NCBI GenBank assembly: GCA_029204225.1
Contig: CM055096.1
Coordinates: forward strand, 72,237,349-72,301,348
DNA from: Diphasiastrum complanatum
Taxonomy: Eukaryota; Streptophyta; Lycopodiopsida; Lycopodiales; Lycopodiaceae
Reading direction: 5' to 3'
Length of the DNA stretch: 64,000 nucleotides
This document shows positions 32,642 to 44,057 of this stretch, piece after piece. The notes below the pieces were generated by a model that ran no database searches, was not told the origin of the DNA, and saw only the letters and a list, made by a program, of their open reading frames with translations. The translations under genes were made by a program, and so were the position numbers. Each line of letters starts with the position of its first letter. Position 1 is the stretch's first letter.

Positions 32642-33024
32642 AATAAATGCCTATTTTGCCCTTAAGGCTTGTATACTTGTAACTTGTAAGTTGTGCATAA
32701 GACATGGGGGTAAAACATTTATGTACATAGTACACCCCACTTGTGCTAATTAGGCAAGTAAATCAAGTAGGTTAAGGACCCACGTGGGTTCTAGAGCTAG
32801 AATTAGCAAGACACCACCTCTATACATAACATGCTATATGTAGCCCAAACTTTGGAGGGGTTTCCACGCCCTACTACACTTTGAATATTCTTTCATGTTG
32901 TGTGAGCTTTGAAGTCCTCTCTCTCTTGCTTTTGTGTTCTACTCCATAGCTGGTTTTCTGAAGCTTTCATAGTGTGCTTACTATGCTGTTATGATACTCC
33001 ATAGCTAGGCCTTGGAATTTGACA
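32636..33024 (+). repeat. 3' LTR of the copia element (389 bp)
   Basis: Same ends as the 5' LTR, followed by the GGTGT target duplication at 33,025-33,029 and then the hAT exon. Confidence 0.96.
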
Positions 33025-33288
33025 GGTGTGTAGCTGGGCCCACAGACTGCAACTTTCGAGATAGCCTCTCGAAAGATGTGGGATGATGCCATGATAAAGG
33101 GGAGGTTCAGGTCATAGAACATTTGTGCTATGGTCCTAGTGGCCTCTCTGTGCTGCCCCTCTCTGAAAGATCCCGGCATGGACATCTGTCTGGTGCCTCG
33201 GGATGTGGATGGCTGGAAGGATGCGGATGGACGATGAGGATCTGGAGGTGGTGGCATAGGTGCAGGTGCGGAAGCGGAGGATGTGAAC

Positions 33289-34150
33289 GGCTGGTTCGTG
33301 GAGCGGGTACGTACCCCAAGGGACCGAGCCTGGCTCGATTCGGGCATCGTCCGGTCAAAATGGCCGTTCGACGGGTTAGAAACGCAACTAGGTCAGTCGA
33401 AATGGACTAGTTTTGCAGCTATCCATCCGACGGTCCCGTTTCTCCAAACGGGATCCGTTTCAGGTGTCGTGTTTCGGCCAGCGGACAACCTCAATAGGAA
33501 CATGTGCGAGCAGACGAGACGAGGACCGGACGGACGGCAGGAGCAGTACGTCCTTCCGAAGTTTAGGGTCAAAACAGGGCTTCGCGGACACTTTGCCGGG
33601 ATGGGACTTGAAAACATTCGGAATTGACAGTATGGTCCGGGAATACAATCCAACGACTCATGATCCCGATACGATCTCCTCAAGGGACCAAACCTGGCTC
33701 GATTCGGGTGTCGTTCGGTCAAAATGGTGGGACAGAAACGCAAACAGGTCACGTGAAATGGACTAGTTTTGTAGGCCTCTGTCCGACGGCCCAGTTTCTC
33801 CAAACAGGCTTCGTTTCGGGTTTAGGATTTAGGGTTCGTGATCCCGATACGAACCCAAGGGATCAAGCCAGGCTCGATTCGGGTCTCGTTCGGTCAAAAT
33901 GGCCCTTACGACTGGAGAGAAGCACAATTAGGTCAAGCGAAATGGACTGGTTTTGCAACTCTCCGTCCGACGGCCCCGTTTCTCCAAGCGGGATCCGTTT
34001 CGGGTGTCGTCTGCTTCGGCCAGTGGACAACCTCGATATGAACCTGTGGGAACAAATAGGATGAAAAAACGACCGACGGTCGGCCTGCAACGTCCGTCCG
34101 AAGTTCGACGTTCAACAAGGCTTCAGGGACACTTTGTCTGGTCGGGACCT
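33289..34150. repeat. Degenerate tandem repeat units, copy 2
   Basis: Three units corresponding to 4,665-5,560: about 33,295-33,620, 33,630-33,830 and 33,835-34,150. Same landmarks and same short second unit, so the tandem array predates the segmental duplication. Confidence 0.8.
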
Positions 34151-34739
34151 GAAAACTGGGAGATGTTTCGGAGCCCCCGTGCTGGTACGCAAAATTTTGA
34201 CATCGTATTGTAGCATATGTTGAAATAGTGCCATAAGTAATTAGTAAGCTGTTGAAGTTCATCCGGGGAGAAACCGATCTCATCAACCAAGTCACAGTAG
34301 TGTATAGGTCTTGTGGTTTTTTGTAGTTAATGACACAATTTTGCATAAATAGTTAGTAAGTTGTTGAAGTTCATTCGGGGGGGAACAAATCTCATCATAT
34401 AAGTCTTAAACATAGTAGTGTGTCGGTCTTGTGGTTTCCTGTCTTGAGAGCTTGTCACTCCTCTGGCACTGAGCCCTAATTTCCCCCAGAGACTTCTGCT
34501 CCTGAGAGCTTGTCACTCTTTTGAGCGTTCACCTCTCCCCAATCCTCTGGTGAGCATTCACTTCCTTGAGACGGTCACTGATGCACCCTAAACCCTAAAC
34601 CAGTAATATGTTTTCCATACAAACCATCATCTTCACTCGAAACCACTCTCAGATCTTTCTTTGCCACTATTTTGGAGCTTAATTCCCAATGAAGGTTCGT
34701 AATAATTTATGAACTGCTCATTAGCCATGGTTGTTTAGT
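34151..34739. other. Non-coding flank, no gene seen
   Basis: Counterpart of 5,561-6,044, including CCCTAAACCCTAAA near 34,588 and a GAGAGCTTGTCACTC repeat pair (34,445 and 34,504). Confidence 0.6.
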
Positions 34740-35183
34740 AATATCTCAGTTATGAGAGGCATGGCCCAGTGGTTAGGTCTGTTGCAAATTTTTTTGGTAC
34801 CGTTTTCCTATTTTTTAACAGGAGGGGCCAAGTGGGTGCCAGACACCCTCTGATAATTAATTCGGGGGAAAAACATGGGCCATAAATTGCTTTTATTTTG
34901 CTTTCGAGATGGGGGACAGTGTAGGCGATGCCTGTATTTTTTTTTTTTTTTGAAAAAAAAAAATTTGCAAAAAATCGGACGCGGACGCACGCCTGGCACG
35001 TCTGCGTCCGCCATCCGCTTCCTTAGATATATAATAATAATACTAATAATAATAATATCAGAGGTGCGCGTCCGAGCGGGACGCGGGCAATCCGCGTCCG
35101 GACCCAGACGCGTCCGACCCCGGACGCATCCCTTTTTTTTTTAACAGTAAAAAAAAAATAGGACGCGTTCGGGGTCCGCCACC

Positions 35184-35241
<58 letters not shown>

Positions 35242-35960
35242 CTAAGGTAGGGCAACCCGGACGCGGACGCGTGTCCGCGTCCACCCAGACGCACTTTTTT
35301 TTTCCGTGCATTCTAGGGTTTAAAAAAAAACAAAAAAAATTGGACGCGTCTGGGGGTCGGATGCGAAATGGTCGCGTCCAGCCCGGACGTGTATATATAT
35401 ATATTTTAACAGAGATGTGCGTCCGGGCCAGATGCAGGCAATCCGCGTCCGCGTCCCGTCCGGCGTCCGGAACCGGACGCGTCCGACCCCGGACACAAGA
35501 TCGGATGTGCCACATTTTTTTTTATCTTTTTAACACTAAAAAATTAAAAAAAAAAAAAAGCGGATGCATCCAAGCCCCCGGACGCACCCCTGGCGCGTCC
35601 GGGGTCCGCTACCTTAGATATATATATATATATGTCTAAGGAAGCGGACCCTGGGCGCGGACACGCGTCCGGACACGGACGCCTCAGGTGTGCATCCGGG
35701 GGTCGACGCGTCCGACATTTTCCAAATTAAAAAAAAAAAAATACATGCCCCTCCCCATCTTTGTCCCACATCCCCAAAACGAAATAAAAACAATTTTCCT
35801 CCCCCTACCCCCCTCCCCTACCCCTCGGAATTAATTATCAGAGGGTGTCTGGCACCCACCTGCCCCCTCCTGTTAAAAAAAAAGGAAAAAGATACCCAAA
35901 AAAGTTTACAACACCTAACCATTATTGTCCATTTTTCCCATAACTGAGATACCACATAAT
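34740..35960. mobile_element. Inverted-end element with (TA)n-separated modules, copy 2
   Basis: Counterpart of 6,045-7,310. Left arm GAGAGGCATGGCCCAGTGG near 34,755; right arm near 35,830-35,960. The central palindrome here is longer: GGTCCGCT (35,603-35,610), CCTTAG, (AT)n, CTAAGG, AGCGGACC (35,643-35,650). One internal module is shortened relative to copy 1. Confidence 0.6.
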
Positions 35961-36638
35961 CGGGCATGAAAGAGCAAACAATTTATATTATTTGAGTCCA
36001 GAGAACACTGTCTCGTGCTCTCGCTATCTCTATCTCTTTGACGGATCTATATTATATTATTACATAAATACAGGTAAACGATGCGCACCCCGGATGAACT
36101 TCAACAGCTTACTAATTACTTATGCTCCACAGTGTCATTCAACACAGGGAAGTACAAGACCTACACAGTACTATGGCCTATATGATGAGATAGGTTTAGG
36201 GTTTTGGGATGAACTTCAACAGCAACATTGAAAGGAAACAGGAATTCTGTCACTGCTGCAGCAGAACAGAATGGGATGATCGGATCGCAGGATGAGATTT
36301 TTTGAGAGCATAAGGTCCTTGTGCTTTTGACCAATTCTGAATGCTCGGGAAATTGCATGTCGTGCCACAGCAAGAATCCTTCAAATTTACTTTCCTCAGA
36401 CGACAAACCAATCTAAGGACAGACAGAGATCAATACATATCCCTGTCAATGAGGCCTCTAGCTTCATTCTATTATTTGTACACGTCTCCTCAGGTAATCC
36501 AAGTGCCTTATGCTTTACGGGCATAAGTTTCAAAAAAAATTGTGAAGTCACAAATACCAGGCAAATTTTCTAGAACTTCTCCTTTATCCTAGCTAACAAA
36601 GCCTCCTTTGTCCAAGGACCGTTATACAAGGTTTAGGG

Positions 36639-36953
36639 TTAGGGGATTGTCATTTTGTACAGTTCGTTATCCAAGGTCCGGTCAACCAGATTCACAGTTT
36701 TTGCCTTCTGGGGGCAGTGATCAATACCCATTTCACCCAGGTATTTGGCCAGGAAGATTTGTAAGAAAGCAATGGTCAAAAGGGTCTTTCCAGTGCCTAG
36801 AAAATCGGGCGTCCTATCTTTGGTACAACTACGTAAACTACATGCAGGATCAAGCTCAAGACTAGAAGATTTTTGGGTGAAGTGAATGCTCAGCATTTTA
36901 AGAAGGACCAGTTGTGACTCCACTTCCAGAACTGCATAAGAACATGCAAACAA
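36639..36953 (-). pseudogene. P-loop NTPase-like fragment (copy 2)
   Basis: Same frame and length as 7,979-8,293: LGTGKTLLTIAFLQIFLAK, CPQKAKTVNLVDRT. The Walker A-like GTGKT and the LVDRT end are unchanged, while the N-terminal third has a local frame difference (TKDRTPDF versus IVEPKIGRPIV). Family unassigned. Confidence 0.35.
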
Positions 36954-37116
36954 AAATGTTCTCCTGCTGAAGCTTTCTTGAGAATTGCAGTTTTACTTCT
37001 CCATGAATAAGGTACATACACAAGTGAGCTTTTTTTCATTCTGATTAGTGAAAGATCTGCTCATTACAACAACACAGACTCTGCAAATTTTATCTGGAAA
37101 GTCATTAATGCATCTT

Positions 37117-37349
37117 CTATTGTCGCGCCATTATCTCTCGTTGGCGCTCGTGAAATTCTACTTCTTGCTTCCGATGTCGTTCGTTGTGCCGGCGGACATC
37201 TTTCAGGAGCTTCTCTGTCTGCACACAAAGAAGACCGTCAAGCCAAATCCCACGATGGAAATAAACTGTGAAAAACAAAAAAGAAGCCTATATTGCAAGC
37301 GAACAAGTACAGGGCAAACACTCACGTCAGTTGGTGTGCGCCCTGCCAT
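37117..37349 (-). CDS. Small two-exon coiled-coil protein, 42 codons (copy 3)
   Basis: Exon 1 37,349-37,326 (MAGRTPTD, donor GTGAGTG) and exon 2 37,218-37,117 (acceptor TTTGTGTGCAG, stop TAG). Exon 2 reads TEKLLKDVRRHNERHRKQE then VEFHERQREIMARQ, a strongly charged helix likely to form a coiled coil. The splice sites are canonical and the frames join in phase 0. It looks like a shortened form of the longer frame at 38.60-38.98 kb. On the minus strand it lies downstream of long (GA)n tracts. No known domain; whether it is expressed cannot be told. Confidence 0.45.
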
Positions 37350-37364
37350 CTCCCACAGGATTCT

Positions 37365-37797
<433 letters not shown>

Positions 37798-37920
37798 TTT
37801 GGGTTTAGGGGCTAAACTTTTTTTTTTTTTAATATGCATCCGAGTCCCGGACGCGTTCTGGGACCCGGACGTGTCCGCGTCCAGACGCGTCCAACGTCCA
37901 AAAAATAAAAATAAATAAAA

Positions 37921-38202
37921 ATGGACGCGTCCGACCCTCTGTCCGGGGGTCGAACGCGTCCTCAGGGAAGAGAGGACGACCTTACAGGGCTCCAGGTGCA
38001 GGTAGAGGTGCACTATCACAGCCAGTTGGCTTGCTTGGGGGTTGATGCGGATGCAGATTGGGAGGATGTGGATGACGAGTCCTCCTCTTCGGATACACAG
38101 CCCATGCCAGTTCCAGACAGGCATAGATATCGGTTGCGAGAGTCAGCTCGGGGCCCTGAGTTGTCTCCGGAGCATTCGTCTGAGTCAGAGCCAGAGCATT
38201 GA
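37921..38202 (+). pseudogene. Acidic-tail 3' exon (copy 2)
   Basis: As at 8,940-9,203: GLQVQVEVHYHSQLACLG, DWEDVDDESSSSD, ending SSESEPEH and TGA. Differences from copy 1 are conservative (Glu/Asp, Asp/Glu, Thr/Ser), so selection or youth keeps the frame. A candidate transposase C-terminus; family unassigned. Confidence 0.45.
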
Positions 38203-38283
38203 TTGTAGCTCTGTTATTTTATTTTAGCAGTTTGATATCACGTGCCATGTTTGGCGACCAGATGGTCGAACACAGTATTCAGA

Positions 38284-38600
38284 CCATTTTACATATTATA
38301 TCCAGTGTTGGACGTACTTTATTTGCTGCACATTGTGTATTTGTCAATTTGTACTCTGTTTTCAATTTTATTTCAAATTGTATGTGTGTGTTTGAATCGT
38401 ATTTTCAATTAGTTTCAACTGCAGAGATTGATAGCAAATGCACTTCACAAAAATACACCCCCCTTGATAGCATTTCATAAACACATATATTACATTGCAA
38501 TTTCCCAGGCACGCGTTGCACAAATGCTGCCTCATCTGCTGCCGAAAATTACATAACAACAGTCAGCCACATACGGTTGGATCCTATCTATTCTAAACAT
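38284..38600. other. No feature recognised
   Basis: Unique AT-rich sequence after the duplication edge. Its start has no counterpart at 9.3 kb. Confidence 0.5.
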
Positions 38601-38602
38601 TC

Positions 38603-38979
38603 CTACGGATCCTCCACTGACTCCTCTCCCTCGTCAGGTGCATTGTTCTGTCGCTCTCACTCTGCCTCCCGGTTAGCCCGATCTGCCTCCTGGTTAGCCC
38701 GACGGCGGGCCGCCCTTTCCCTGACCATGAGAGCTGCCGTCGTGTGAAGTTCATTCCGATCTGCTCATCCAAATCCAGCTCGACAGCGGGGGCAGAAATC
38801 TACAGCTCTGGGTGTCTCTGCCGAGTCTGTCGCAGCATCTCTGCAATGTTTGCCTCTTGCTTCCGATGCCTTTCGTTGTGCCTTCAAACATCTTCCTCGA
38901 GCTTCATCTCCGCCAATTCCTTGGGCGATCCCAGGTTCCTGGCTTCGCCCTCGGGCTTCGGTGGTATGCGCTCTGCCAT
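38603..38979 (-). pseudogene. Coiled-coil protein, longest copy, with premature stops
   Basis: ATG at 38,979 starts MAERIPPKPEGEARNLGSP, then ELAEMKLEEDV, a TGA, RHNERHRKQEANIAEML, a TAG, and later, after a frame change, ALMVRERAARRRANQEADR and the acidic end DEGEESVEDP with TAG at 38,603. Two of the in-frame TGA codons fall where relatives have Arg, as expected from CpG decay. The charged heptad pattern suggests a coiled coil. Related pieces at 8.47, 24.6 and 37.1 kb mean it is dispersed with transposons; it could be an accessory protein of a DNA transposon, but no domain shows which. Confidence 0.5.
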
Positions 38980-38997
38980 CTCACAACATCCTGTTTC

Positions 38998-39115
38998 TCA
39001 AACTGGCTCTCACAGCCTCTCACAGTCTCTCAATGGCTCTCACTGGCTCTCTCACAGCCTCTCACAGCCTCTCTCTCACAGCCTCTCACTGGCTCTCTCA
39101 CAGCCTCGTGAGTGC
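38998..39115. repeat. Short tandem repeat of CTCACAGCCT/CTCACTGGCT
   Basis: About ten imperfect 10-12 bp units in which CTCACAGC alternates with CACTGGCTCT. It gives the Ser/Leu-rich false frames of this region. Confidence 0.85.
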
Positions 39116-39191
39116 CTATTTAACACCACAGCCTGTTTCCCCATGTGCTGTTGTTGATGATCCCTCCATGTGTCGTTGTACCGGCCCCCAT

Positions 39192-39435
39192 TTGTTGCTC
39201 CCCCACGTGTTGCACTCCCATGGCCTGCTCCCCCATGGCCTGCTCCCCCACAATGCCCATATGTTGATGTACATGCCCCCATGTGTTGCTCCCCCACGTG
39301 TTGCACTCCCATTGACCCCAAGGTCTGCTCCCCCACAATGCCCATGTGACGGTGTACCTGTCCGAATTTGTTGCTCCCCCACATGCTGCACTCCCATTGA
39401 CCCCAAGGTCTGCTCCCCCACAATGCCCCCTGTAT
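39192..39435. repeat. Minisatellite, three units of 85-91 bp
   Basis: Units start at about 39,192, 39,283 and 39,368 with TTGTTGCTCCCCCAC or a variant, continue with TGCACTCCCATTGACC, and end CTGCTCCCCCACAATGCCC. Unit 1 has a duplicated CATGGCCTGCTCCCC. Confidence 0.88.
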
Positions 39436-39564
39436 AGTCCCTTGTACAGTCCCCCCTTTTTTCTAAACCCTAAACCTTTTTTTTTCAGAATTTTTGATTT
39501 ACATTAATAAAAGCAATTTTTATTGGAAAATTTAAAAAAATAATAATAAAAAATATTTTTACTA

Positions 39565-39634
39565 GTGCCGCCTTGGTACCGCAGATCCCAGGGCGGCACC
39601 ATAACCGCGTTACCACCAGTATGGTAACGGCGGT
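39565..39634. repeat. Two adjacent hairpins
   Basis: GTGCCGCC (39,565-39,572) pairs with GGGCGGCAC (39,591-39,599). ACCGCGTTACCA (39,604-39,615) pairs with TGGTAACGGCGGT (39,622-39,634). Both share the GCCGCC theme. They lie between an AT-rich stretch and the gypsy remnant and might be ends of a small inverted-repeat element. Confidence 0.6.
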
Positions 39635-39639
39635 ACTGA

Positions 39640-41900
39640 GTCAATTAGGCAAGAGTTTAGGACTGAGAATCTTGTTGAATTGCCTCCTAGCAAGAATGTG
39701 GAGCATAAGATTGAGCTCACTTCGAGGTCTAGTCCAGCATGTCGAACACCGTATAGGTTGAGTCTGAAGGAGGAGGAGGTGAAGAAGATGTTAGATGAGT
39801 ACCTCAAATTGAGGTACATACAACCTTCTTTCTCAACCTTCGCCCATGCTAATAGTTAGGAAAAACGAGGGTTCATTTCGAATGTGTGCAAGCATCACTT
39901 GATGACTTGATGGATGCCTTGCAAGGTAAGAGGCTCTTCAGTAAGATACATCTCAAGAGTCGTTTTACCAAATGGATTGAAATTCAGGCAAAGAATATCC
40001 ATAAGCCCATGTACAGGACTCGGTTTGGACACTAGAGTCTTTTGTCATGCCGTTTGGGAGACTAATGCACCCGCGACATTCATGATGCTCATGAACGATA
40101 TTTTCATGAAGTATATGTGAAGATTCACGGTGAATTTCATTGACTAAATCCTAGGGTATAGTAAGACAATAGAGGAACATGAAGAGGTTGTGGTGATAAA
40201 TTGGCCTAGGCCTACATGAACTAAGTAGCTTCGGTCATTCCTAGGATTATGCAATTTTTAACATAGATTTTTGCGGGCCTTCTCTAGGCTAGCTGCTACT
40301 TTAACAAACCAGCTACGTGGACAAGACCTAGAGGTGAGTGGGGATGAAAAGTCATAGAGGAGCTTTGAGCTATTGAAGGAGGCAATTTCTATTGCGCAAG
40401 TGCTCAAGATCCTAGACCCCCAAAAGACTTTTACTCTCGAGACTAATACGTGTAGTGTAGCCGTTGGGACTACATTGAGTTAAGAGGGCAGACTTATTGC
40501 TTTTGAAAGTAGGAACTTAAAGCCTACTCAACAAAGATATCCCACACATGTGCAGAAGTTGTATGCGATAATACATGCACTCAAGGTGTGGCGGCACTAT
40601 TTGTATGGTGTTGAGTTTTATGTTTAAACTGACCACGATACTCCCAAGTACTTTTGCAATCAGCCAAATTTGAGAGGCCACCAAATGCACTGGGCTGAGC
40701 TGATGCAAGAATTCCATTTGGAAATTCACAATTGCAAAGGTAAGGAGAATGTGTTAGTTGATGCATTATCTCGCATGATGTATCAGATGGCCTTTACGGT
40801 CAAAAACAGTGATCTTGTGGCAGAGATCAGGACTGCACAACAGTCAGATGAGCATTGCCAACAAGTGTTGCCTAGTGCATGCATCATTACCGGTAATTTA
40901 GATGGTATCGCTCAAACGAGTACCTCTGATGGGGCAGACACTTATTTGGTACACACCATTGATGATGGTATGTTTAAGAGAAATGGAAAAAAAGTGTCAA
41001 ACGTGCATGGACTTGTAAGAAGATCCTTCATGAGTGTCATATAGTCCCTGTGCAAGGCATCTAGGTATGGTATGGATAACACGACTGAGTTGGTCAATCG
41101 ACACTTTTTCTAGCCACATATGTGGCAGTACATTAGTGAGCACATACAATGTTGTGTGCCTGGTCAAGTGAACAAGGCGGAGCGGAGCGTGTAAGCCCTC
41201 AAGGTTACCTCAATTCCTAGAGATTCTCAAGGATCGTTGGGAGAGTATCTCAATGGATTTTAATATTGGGCTACCTAGGACCTCGAGTTGATATGATTCG
41301 GTTGGTAGTAGTGGATAGGTTGACCAATATGACTCACTTTATCGCCACCGAAAAGACAGTGACAGCCCTGCAAGTTGCAGAGTTGTTCGTTGAATACATC
41401 GTGAGATTGCGTGGACTTCCTAAAACCGTTGTCTTTGATAGGGATCCCCAGTTCACTAGAACATTCAAGACTAACGTGTTTGGAATCAATTTTGGCTTCC
41501 GACCTACTAGTCTGGCTACCCTTGACATTCCCCAGAAAGTACCTAGTGCTATAGAGTTTTTGACTCAGATGCAAGCAAAGCTAGAGTTGCACGATTAAAT
41601 CCATCCAAGACTTAGGATTGAGCAAAGGCTTACGTTCGTGCCAACCGTGCTTATAAAGAATTTGATGAGGGTGATATGGTCTTCTTGCTAATGCCGCCTA
41701 ATTCTAAGGTGATGAGAACTAGCAAATGTAAAAAGCTATCTCCTAGGTATTGTAGACCATGGCTAATGGACCGTGGGGTTAATTATCAAGAAGGTCAATG
41801 AGGTAAGTGGCATGGTCACACTCCAAGAGAGAGATACGGCGGATGACGGCTGAAGAGTATCTTAGAGAAGAGGCAAGGACGATTGGGAAATCGTGTCCTC
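39640..41900 (+). pseudogene. Ty3/gypsy pol, decayed
   Basis: Plus-strand order. Reverse transcriptase about 39,690-40,130 (YRLSLKEEEVKKMLDEYLK, LMDALQGKRLFSKIHLKS). RNase H about 40,370-40,790 (DPQKTFTLETNTCSVAVG, QRYPTHVQKLYAIIHALKVW, VDALSRM). Integrase about 41,090-41,600 (SISMDFNIGLPR with the first Asp, TVVFDRDPQFT with the second; the HPQTDGQTE-like Glu segment is lost). 41,600-41,900 resembles the integrase C-terminal region (AYVRANRAYKEFDEGD-like). Many stops and frame changes; no LTR pair found. It lies within 800 bp of a host exon on the other strand. Confidence 0.85.
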
Positions 41901-42520
41901 CAGGAATAGAGGACTACCATTATTGAAAGCAACATGGGAGTCATTTAGTGTGCTTATCCCGAGTTTGTCATCGAGGATTGATGACTTTCTCAAAGTGGGA
42001 TAAAATGTTAGTGACCCGACCATGATCTCGCCAAGAGCCATAAGTAAATGGTCCTATGACCATTGTTTAGGTACGATGACCAGTCACACCAATAGGCACC
42101 TGCCAGTCGTGCGACAAAGCACGTTAGACCCTAGGAGGTACAATTTAAGGAACCACAGGAATGGGGATAGTAGTAGAATGAAACAAGTAGTAGTAGTAGC
42201 AACAAAAACTATTCCAAGCATAAGAAACCACCACGCCAAGCTAATGTTTGGAATGTAGCCAAGGGCCGATCACCACATGGGCAAGATTGCTAACTCTTTC
42301 CACTGAAGAATTTTCTGGTCAAAGAAACTGAGTCCGATAGAAATGAATTGCAACAACAAAGGCAACTAAAATCTAGTTACGCTGACAGTGAGAAAATGAG
42401 AACAAAAATATGAAAAATCTACACGCGGTCATGGCAATTCAAAAAACTTATAAAAATTTATCCTACTAAATTAGCCATACCACGGCCAACAATTATTGTG
42501 ATTAAGCACAATATTATAGT
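41901..42520. other. Tail of the gypsy remnant and unassigned sequence
   Basis: Could hold a decayed 3' region of the gypsy element, or the intron and later exon of the small gene at 42.6 kb. Minus-strand acceptor-like sites exist (for example TCTCACTGTCAG near 42,380), but none gives a recognisable exon. Confidence 0.4.
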
Positions 42521-42617
42521 TCTACAGGCTCTCCCAAAATTTTATCCCTTGAACGGAACGGAACAAGACCAAAATATGAAGAGTGACATTAGTAGCTACA
42601 CTCATATCTATACTTAC

Positions 42618-42737
42618 CGTGGAAAGGGCGTGCGGCTGTGGGCCGTAATCCGCCGTGAGTAGAAGACCAGCTGCTACAGCAGTAACAACCCAAGTCACAC
42701 GCTTCAACACTCTATCTTTGATCGGATCCATACTCAT
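42618..42737 (-). CDS. First exon of a small single-pass membrane protein
   Basis: ATG at 42,737 (or the second ATG at 42,731, MDPIKDRVLKRV) opens a 40-codon exon ending at 42,618 with a perfect donor, GTAAGT. It encodes a short charged N-terminus, a hydrophobic segment VTWVVTAVAAGLLLTA and then DYGPQPHALST. Upstream at 42,793-42,801 is a TATA box at the right spacing. TATA, start and donor together indicate a real plant gene, not a transposon frame. The next exon was not found; the gypsy remnant begins about 700 bp downstream, so the gene may be truncated or have a long intron. Family not recognised. Confidence 0.5.
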
Positions 42738-42792
42738 ACTCACTCACACAACCACATACAGATCTCCTACGGCACCTCACGATAAATGGCGA

Positions 42793-42801
42793 TTTTTATA
42801 T
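42793..42801 (-). promoter_or_regulatory. TATA box of the small membrane-protein gene
   Basis: ATATAAAAA on the minus strand, about 60 bp before the ATG, placing transcription start near 42,765. Confidence 0.5.
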
Positions 42802-42809
42802 CCCAAAAC

Positions 42810-43266
42810 CTTAGCATGAGAAAACCCTAACCTAAACTAGGATGCATGTGTGCACACAATAATGCATATGTGTTATGGAATAGGTTCCCTTTGAGAGCAA
42901 GGACAATATTGCTTGTGGCAGTCCCGAACGGTCTAAGCTACGAGACATGCTAGAGACTATAACGTGTGTCTGGAGATGAACTTTGCATAGGCATTTAATG
43001 CCAAAGACAACCGCCACCCAATGGTGCACATTACGTGGTAGAGTGGCAAGTGCCCCTCTCTCACCTAATGTGCATCGTTGGATGGGCATCTTCATGTATA
43101 AATACCTATTCAAGGACTAGTACCAGGCGTAATGTGCCCTGCTTGCAACGAACACGGGACATAATCGGGAAATGACGGATCATCTATATTAAAGAGGAGC
43201 TATGCTACAATATATAACGCCTTTGCTCTCAAGGAATGAGAGTGTGCCATGTTAGCAAATTTTGCC

Positions 43267-43326
<60 letters not shown>

Positions 43327-43580
43327 ATAGTATCTAACCTTATAACACCCCCTCTTGCTCTAAACTGTCTAATAAAATGATATACCCCTAAAAGGTGTGA
43401 ATGTTTTAGCGGGAAGGTTTTGCTTAAATGCACTTTCCAAGAAGTTTCAAACGGATGCACCATTTCTTGCTATAAATAAGAGGCCTTTGTTGAGAGGTCT
43501 TTTACCTCCTCTCCTTCGTCCTCTTCATTTGCTTCTCTTGCATAGTGCTTAAACAGCGCACATCCTCAACATACACCATC
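42810..43580. other. No gene recognised; one (TC)n
   Basis: Contains (TC)n at 43,272-43,322. Remaining frames are short and unrecognised. TGCTATAAATAAGAGG near 43,470 looks like a plus-strand TATA element, perhaps of an LTR, since gypsy integrase sequence follows on the other strand. Confidence 0.45.
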
Positions 43581-43583
43581 GCT

Positions 43584-43958
43584 TCATACAAGAGCATATT
43601 CAGGTATGGATACATTTTTCTTAACTCTTTGCTCTTTGCACTTTGCTAAATCGCTGTCAGAACTTTGAAGGAGTTTTTTGACCTTATACGGTCCTTCACC
43701 TGTAAAATTCAATTTGCCTTTGATCAGTTTCGTCTTATACATCAGTGCTAGATCTCCTTCCTTCAGATCTTTTTTGTGTAATCGACGATCATGCCATGCC
43801 TTACGACAAGCTTTCTCTAGTGCTAATGCATGAACTGCCATCAATCTGGTCTCACAAAGTTTTTGTAAAGCCTCATGAAGCAGTTGTAAGGATTTCGCTT
43901 CATCCACCCGTTTGGTTGCCGCTATGCGTAAAGATGGTATCAGAAATTCAATCAGCAT
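43584..43958 (-). pseudogene. Ty3/gypsy integrase C-terminal remnant
   Basis: The 124-codon frame contains RLMAVHALALEKACRKAWHD-type text: ETRLMAVHALALEKACRK, then HDRRLHKKDLKEGDLALMY, LKEGDLALMYKTKL and GKLNFTGEGPYKVKKLL. This is the region after the integrase core (K-x-F-x-x-G-D-L-V-L and the G-P-Y/F motif) of Ty3/gypsy elements. No core or LTR is adjacent. It is distinct from the plus-strand remnant at 39.6-41.9 kb. Confidence 0.75.
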
Positions 43959-44057
43959 AACTACATCTTGACCATAGACAAGCTGGAATGTGTTTGATTC
44001 GTACTACCTTTGTAAGTTGTTTTGAATGCCCATAATGTTGCATGCAATTTATGTTTG

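Larger units (their letters stand above)
27706..33024 (+). mobile_element. Young Ty1/copia LTR retrotransposon, 5.3 kb
   Basis: Complete structure: 5' LTR, primer-binding site, gag, protease, integrase, reverse transcriptase, RNase H, polypurine tract, 3' LTR. LTRs begin TGTTGAAATAAATG and end TTTGACA. The 5-bp target duplication GGTGT is at 27,701-27,705 and 33,025-33,029, and the flanking hAT exon is continuous across it. The pol domain order integrase before reverse transcriptase defines Ty1/copia. Three single-base frame breaks lie in the coding region (near 29,345, 30,040 and 31,395). Confidence 0.97.
26731..33288 (-). pseudogene. hAT transposase interrupted by a copia element (copy hAT-5)
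   Basis: Counterpart of hAT-2 in the duplicated block. Minus-strand exons: 33,288-33,030 plus 27,700-27,406 (exon 1, split by the copia insertion), 27,277-27,054 (exon 2, full 224 bp, DNASNCRGMGELLMANYPS) and 26,962-26,731 (exon 3, truncated). The DUF659-type MADGWTDRRKRPLI is kept. Exon 1 is cut at 33,288 at the same point as hAT-2 and joined to the same tandem repeats, which proves shared origin of the blocks. The exon 2 deletion of hAT-2 is absent here, so that deletion is younger than the duplication. The C-terminal exons are missing. Confidence 0.88.

Noticed and set aside
39076-39423. Overlapping minus-strand frames rich in Gly/Trp/His
   Set aside because: Three frames are open over the same 85-91 bp minisatellite and give similar repeated peptides, so they are artefacts of the repeat.
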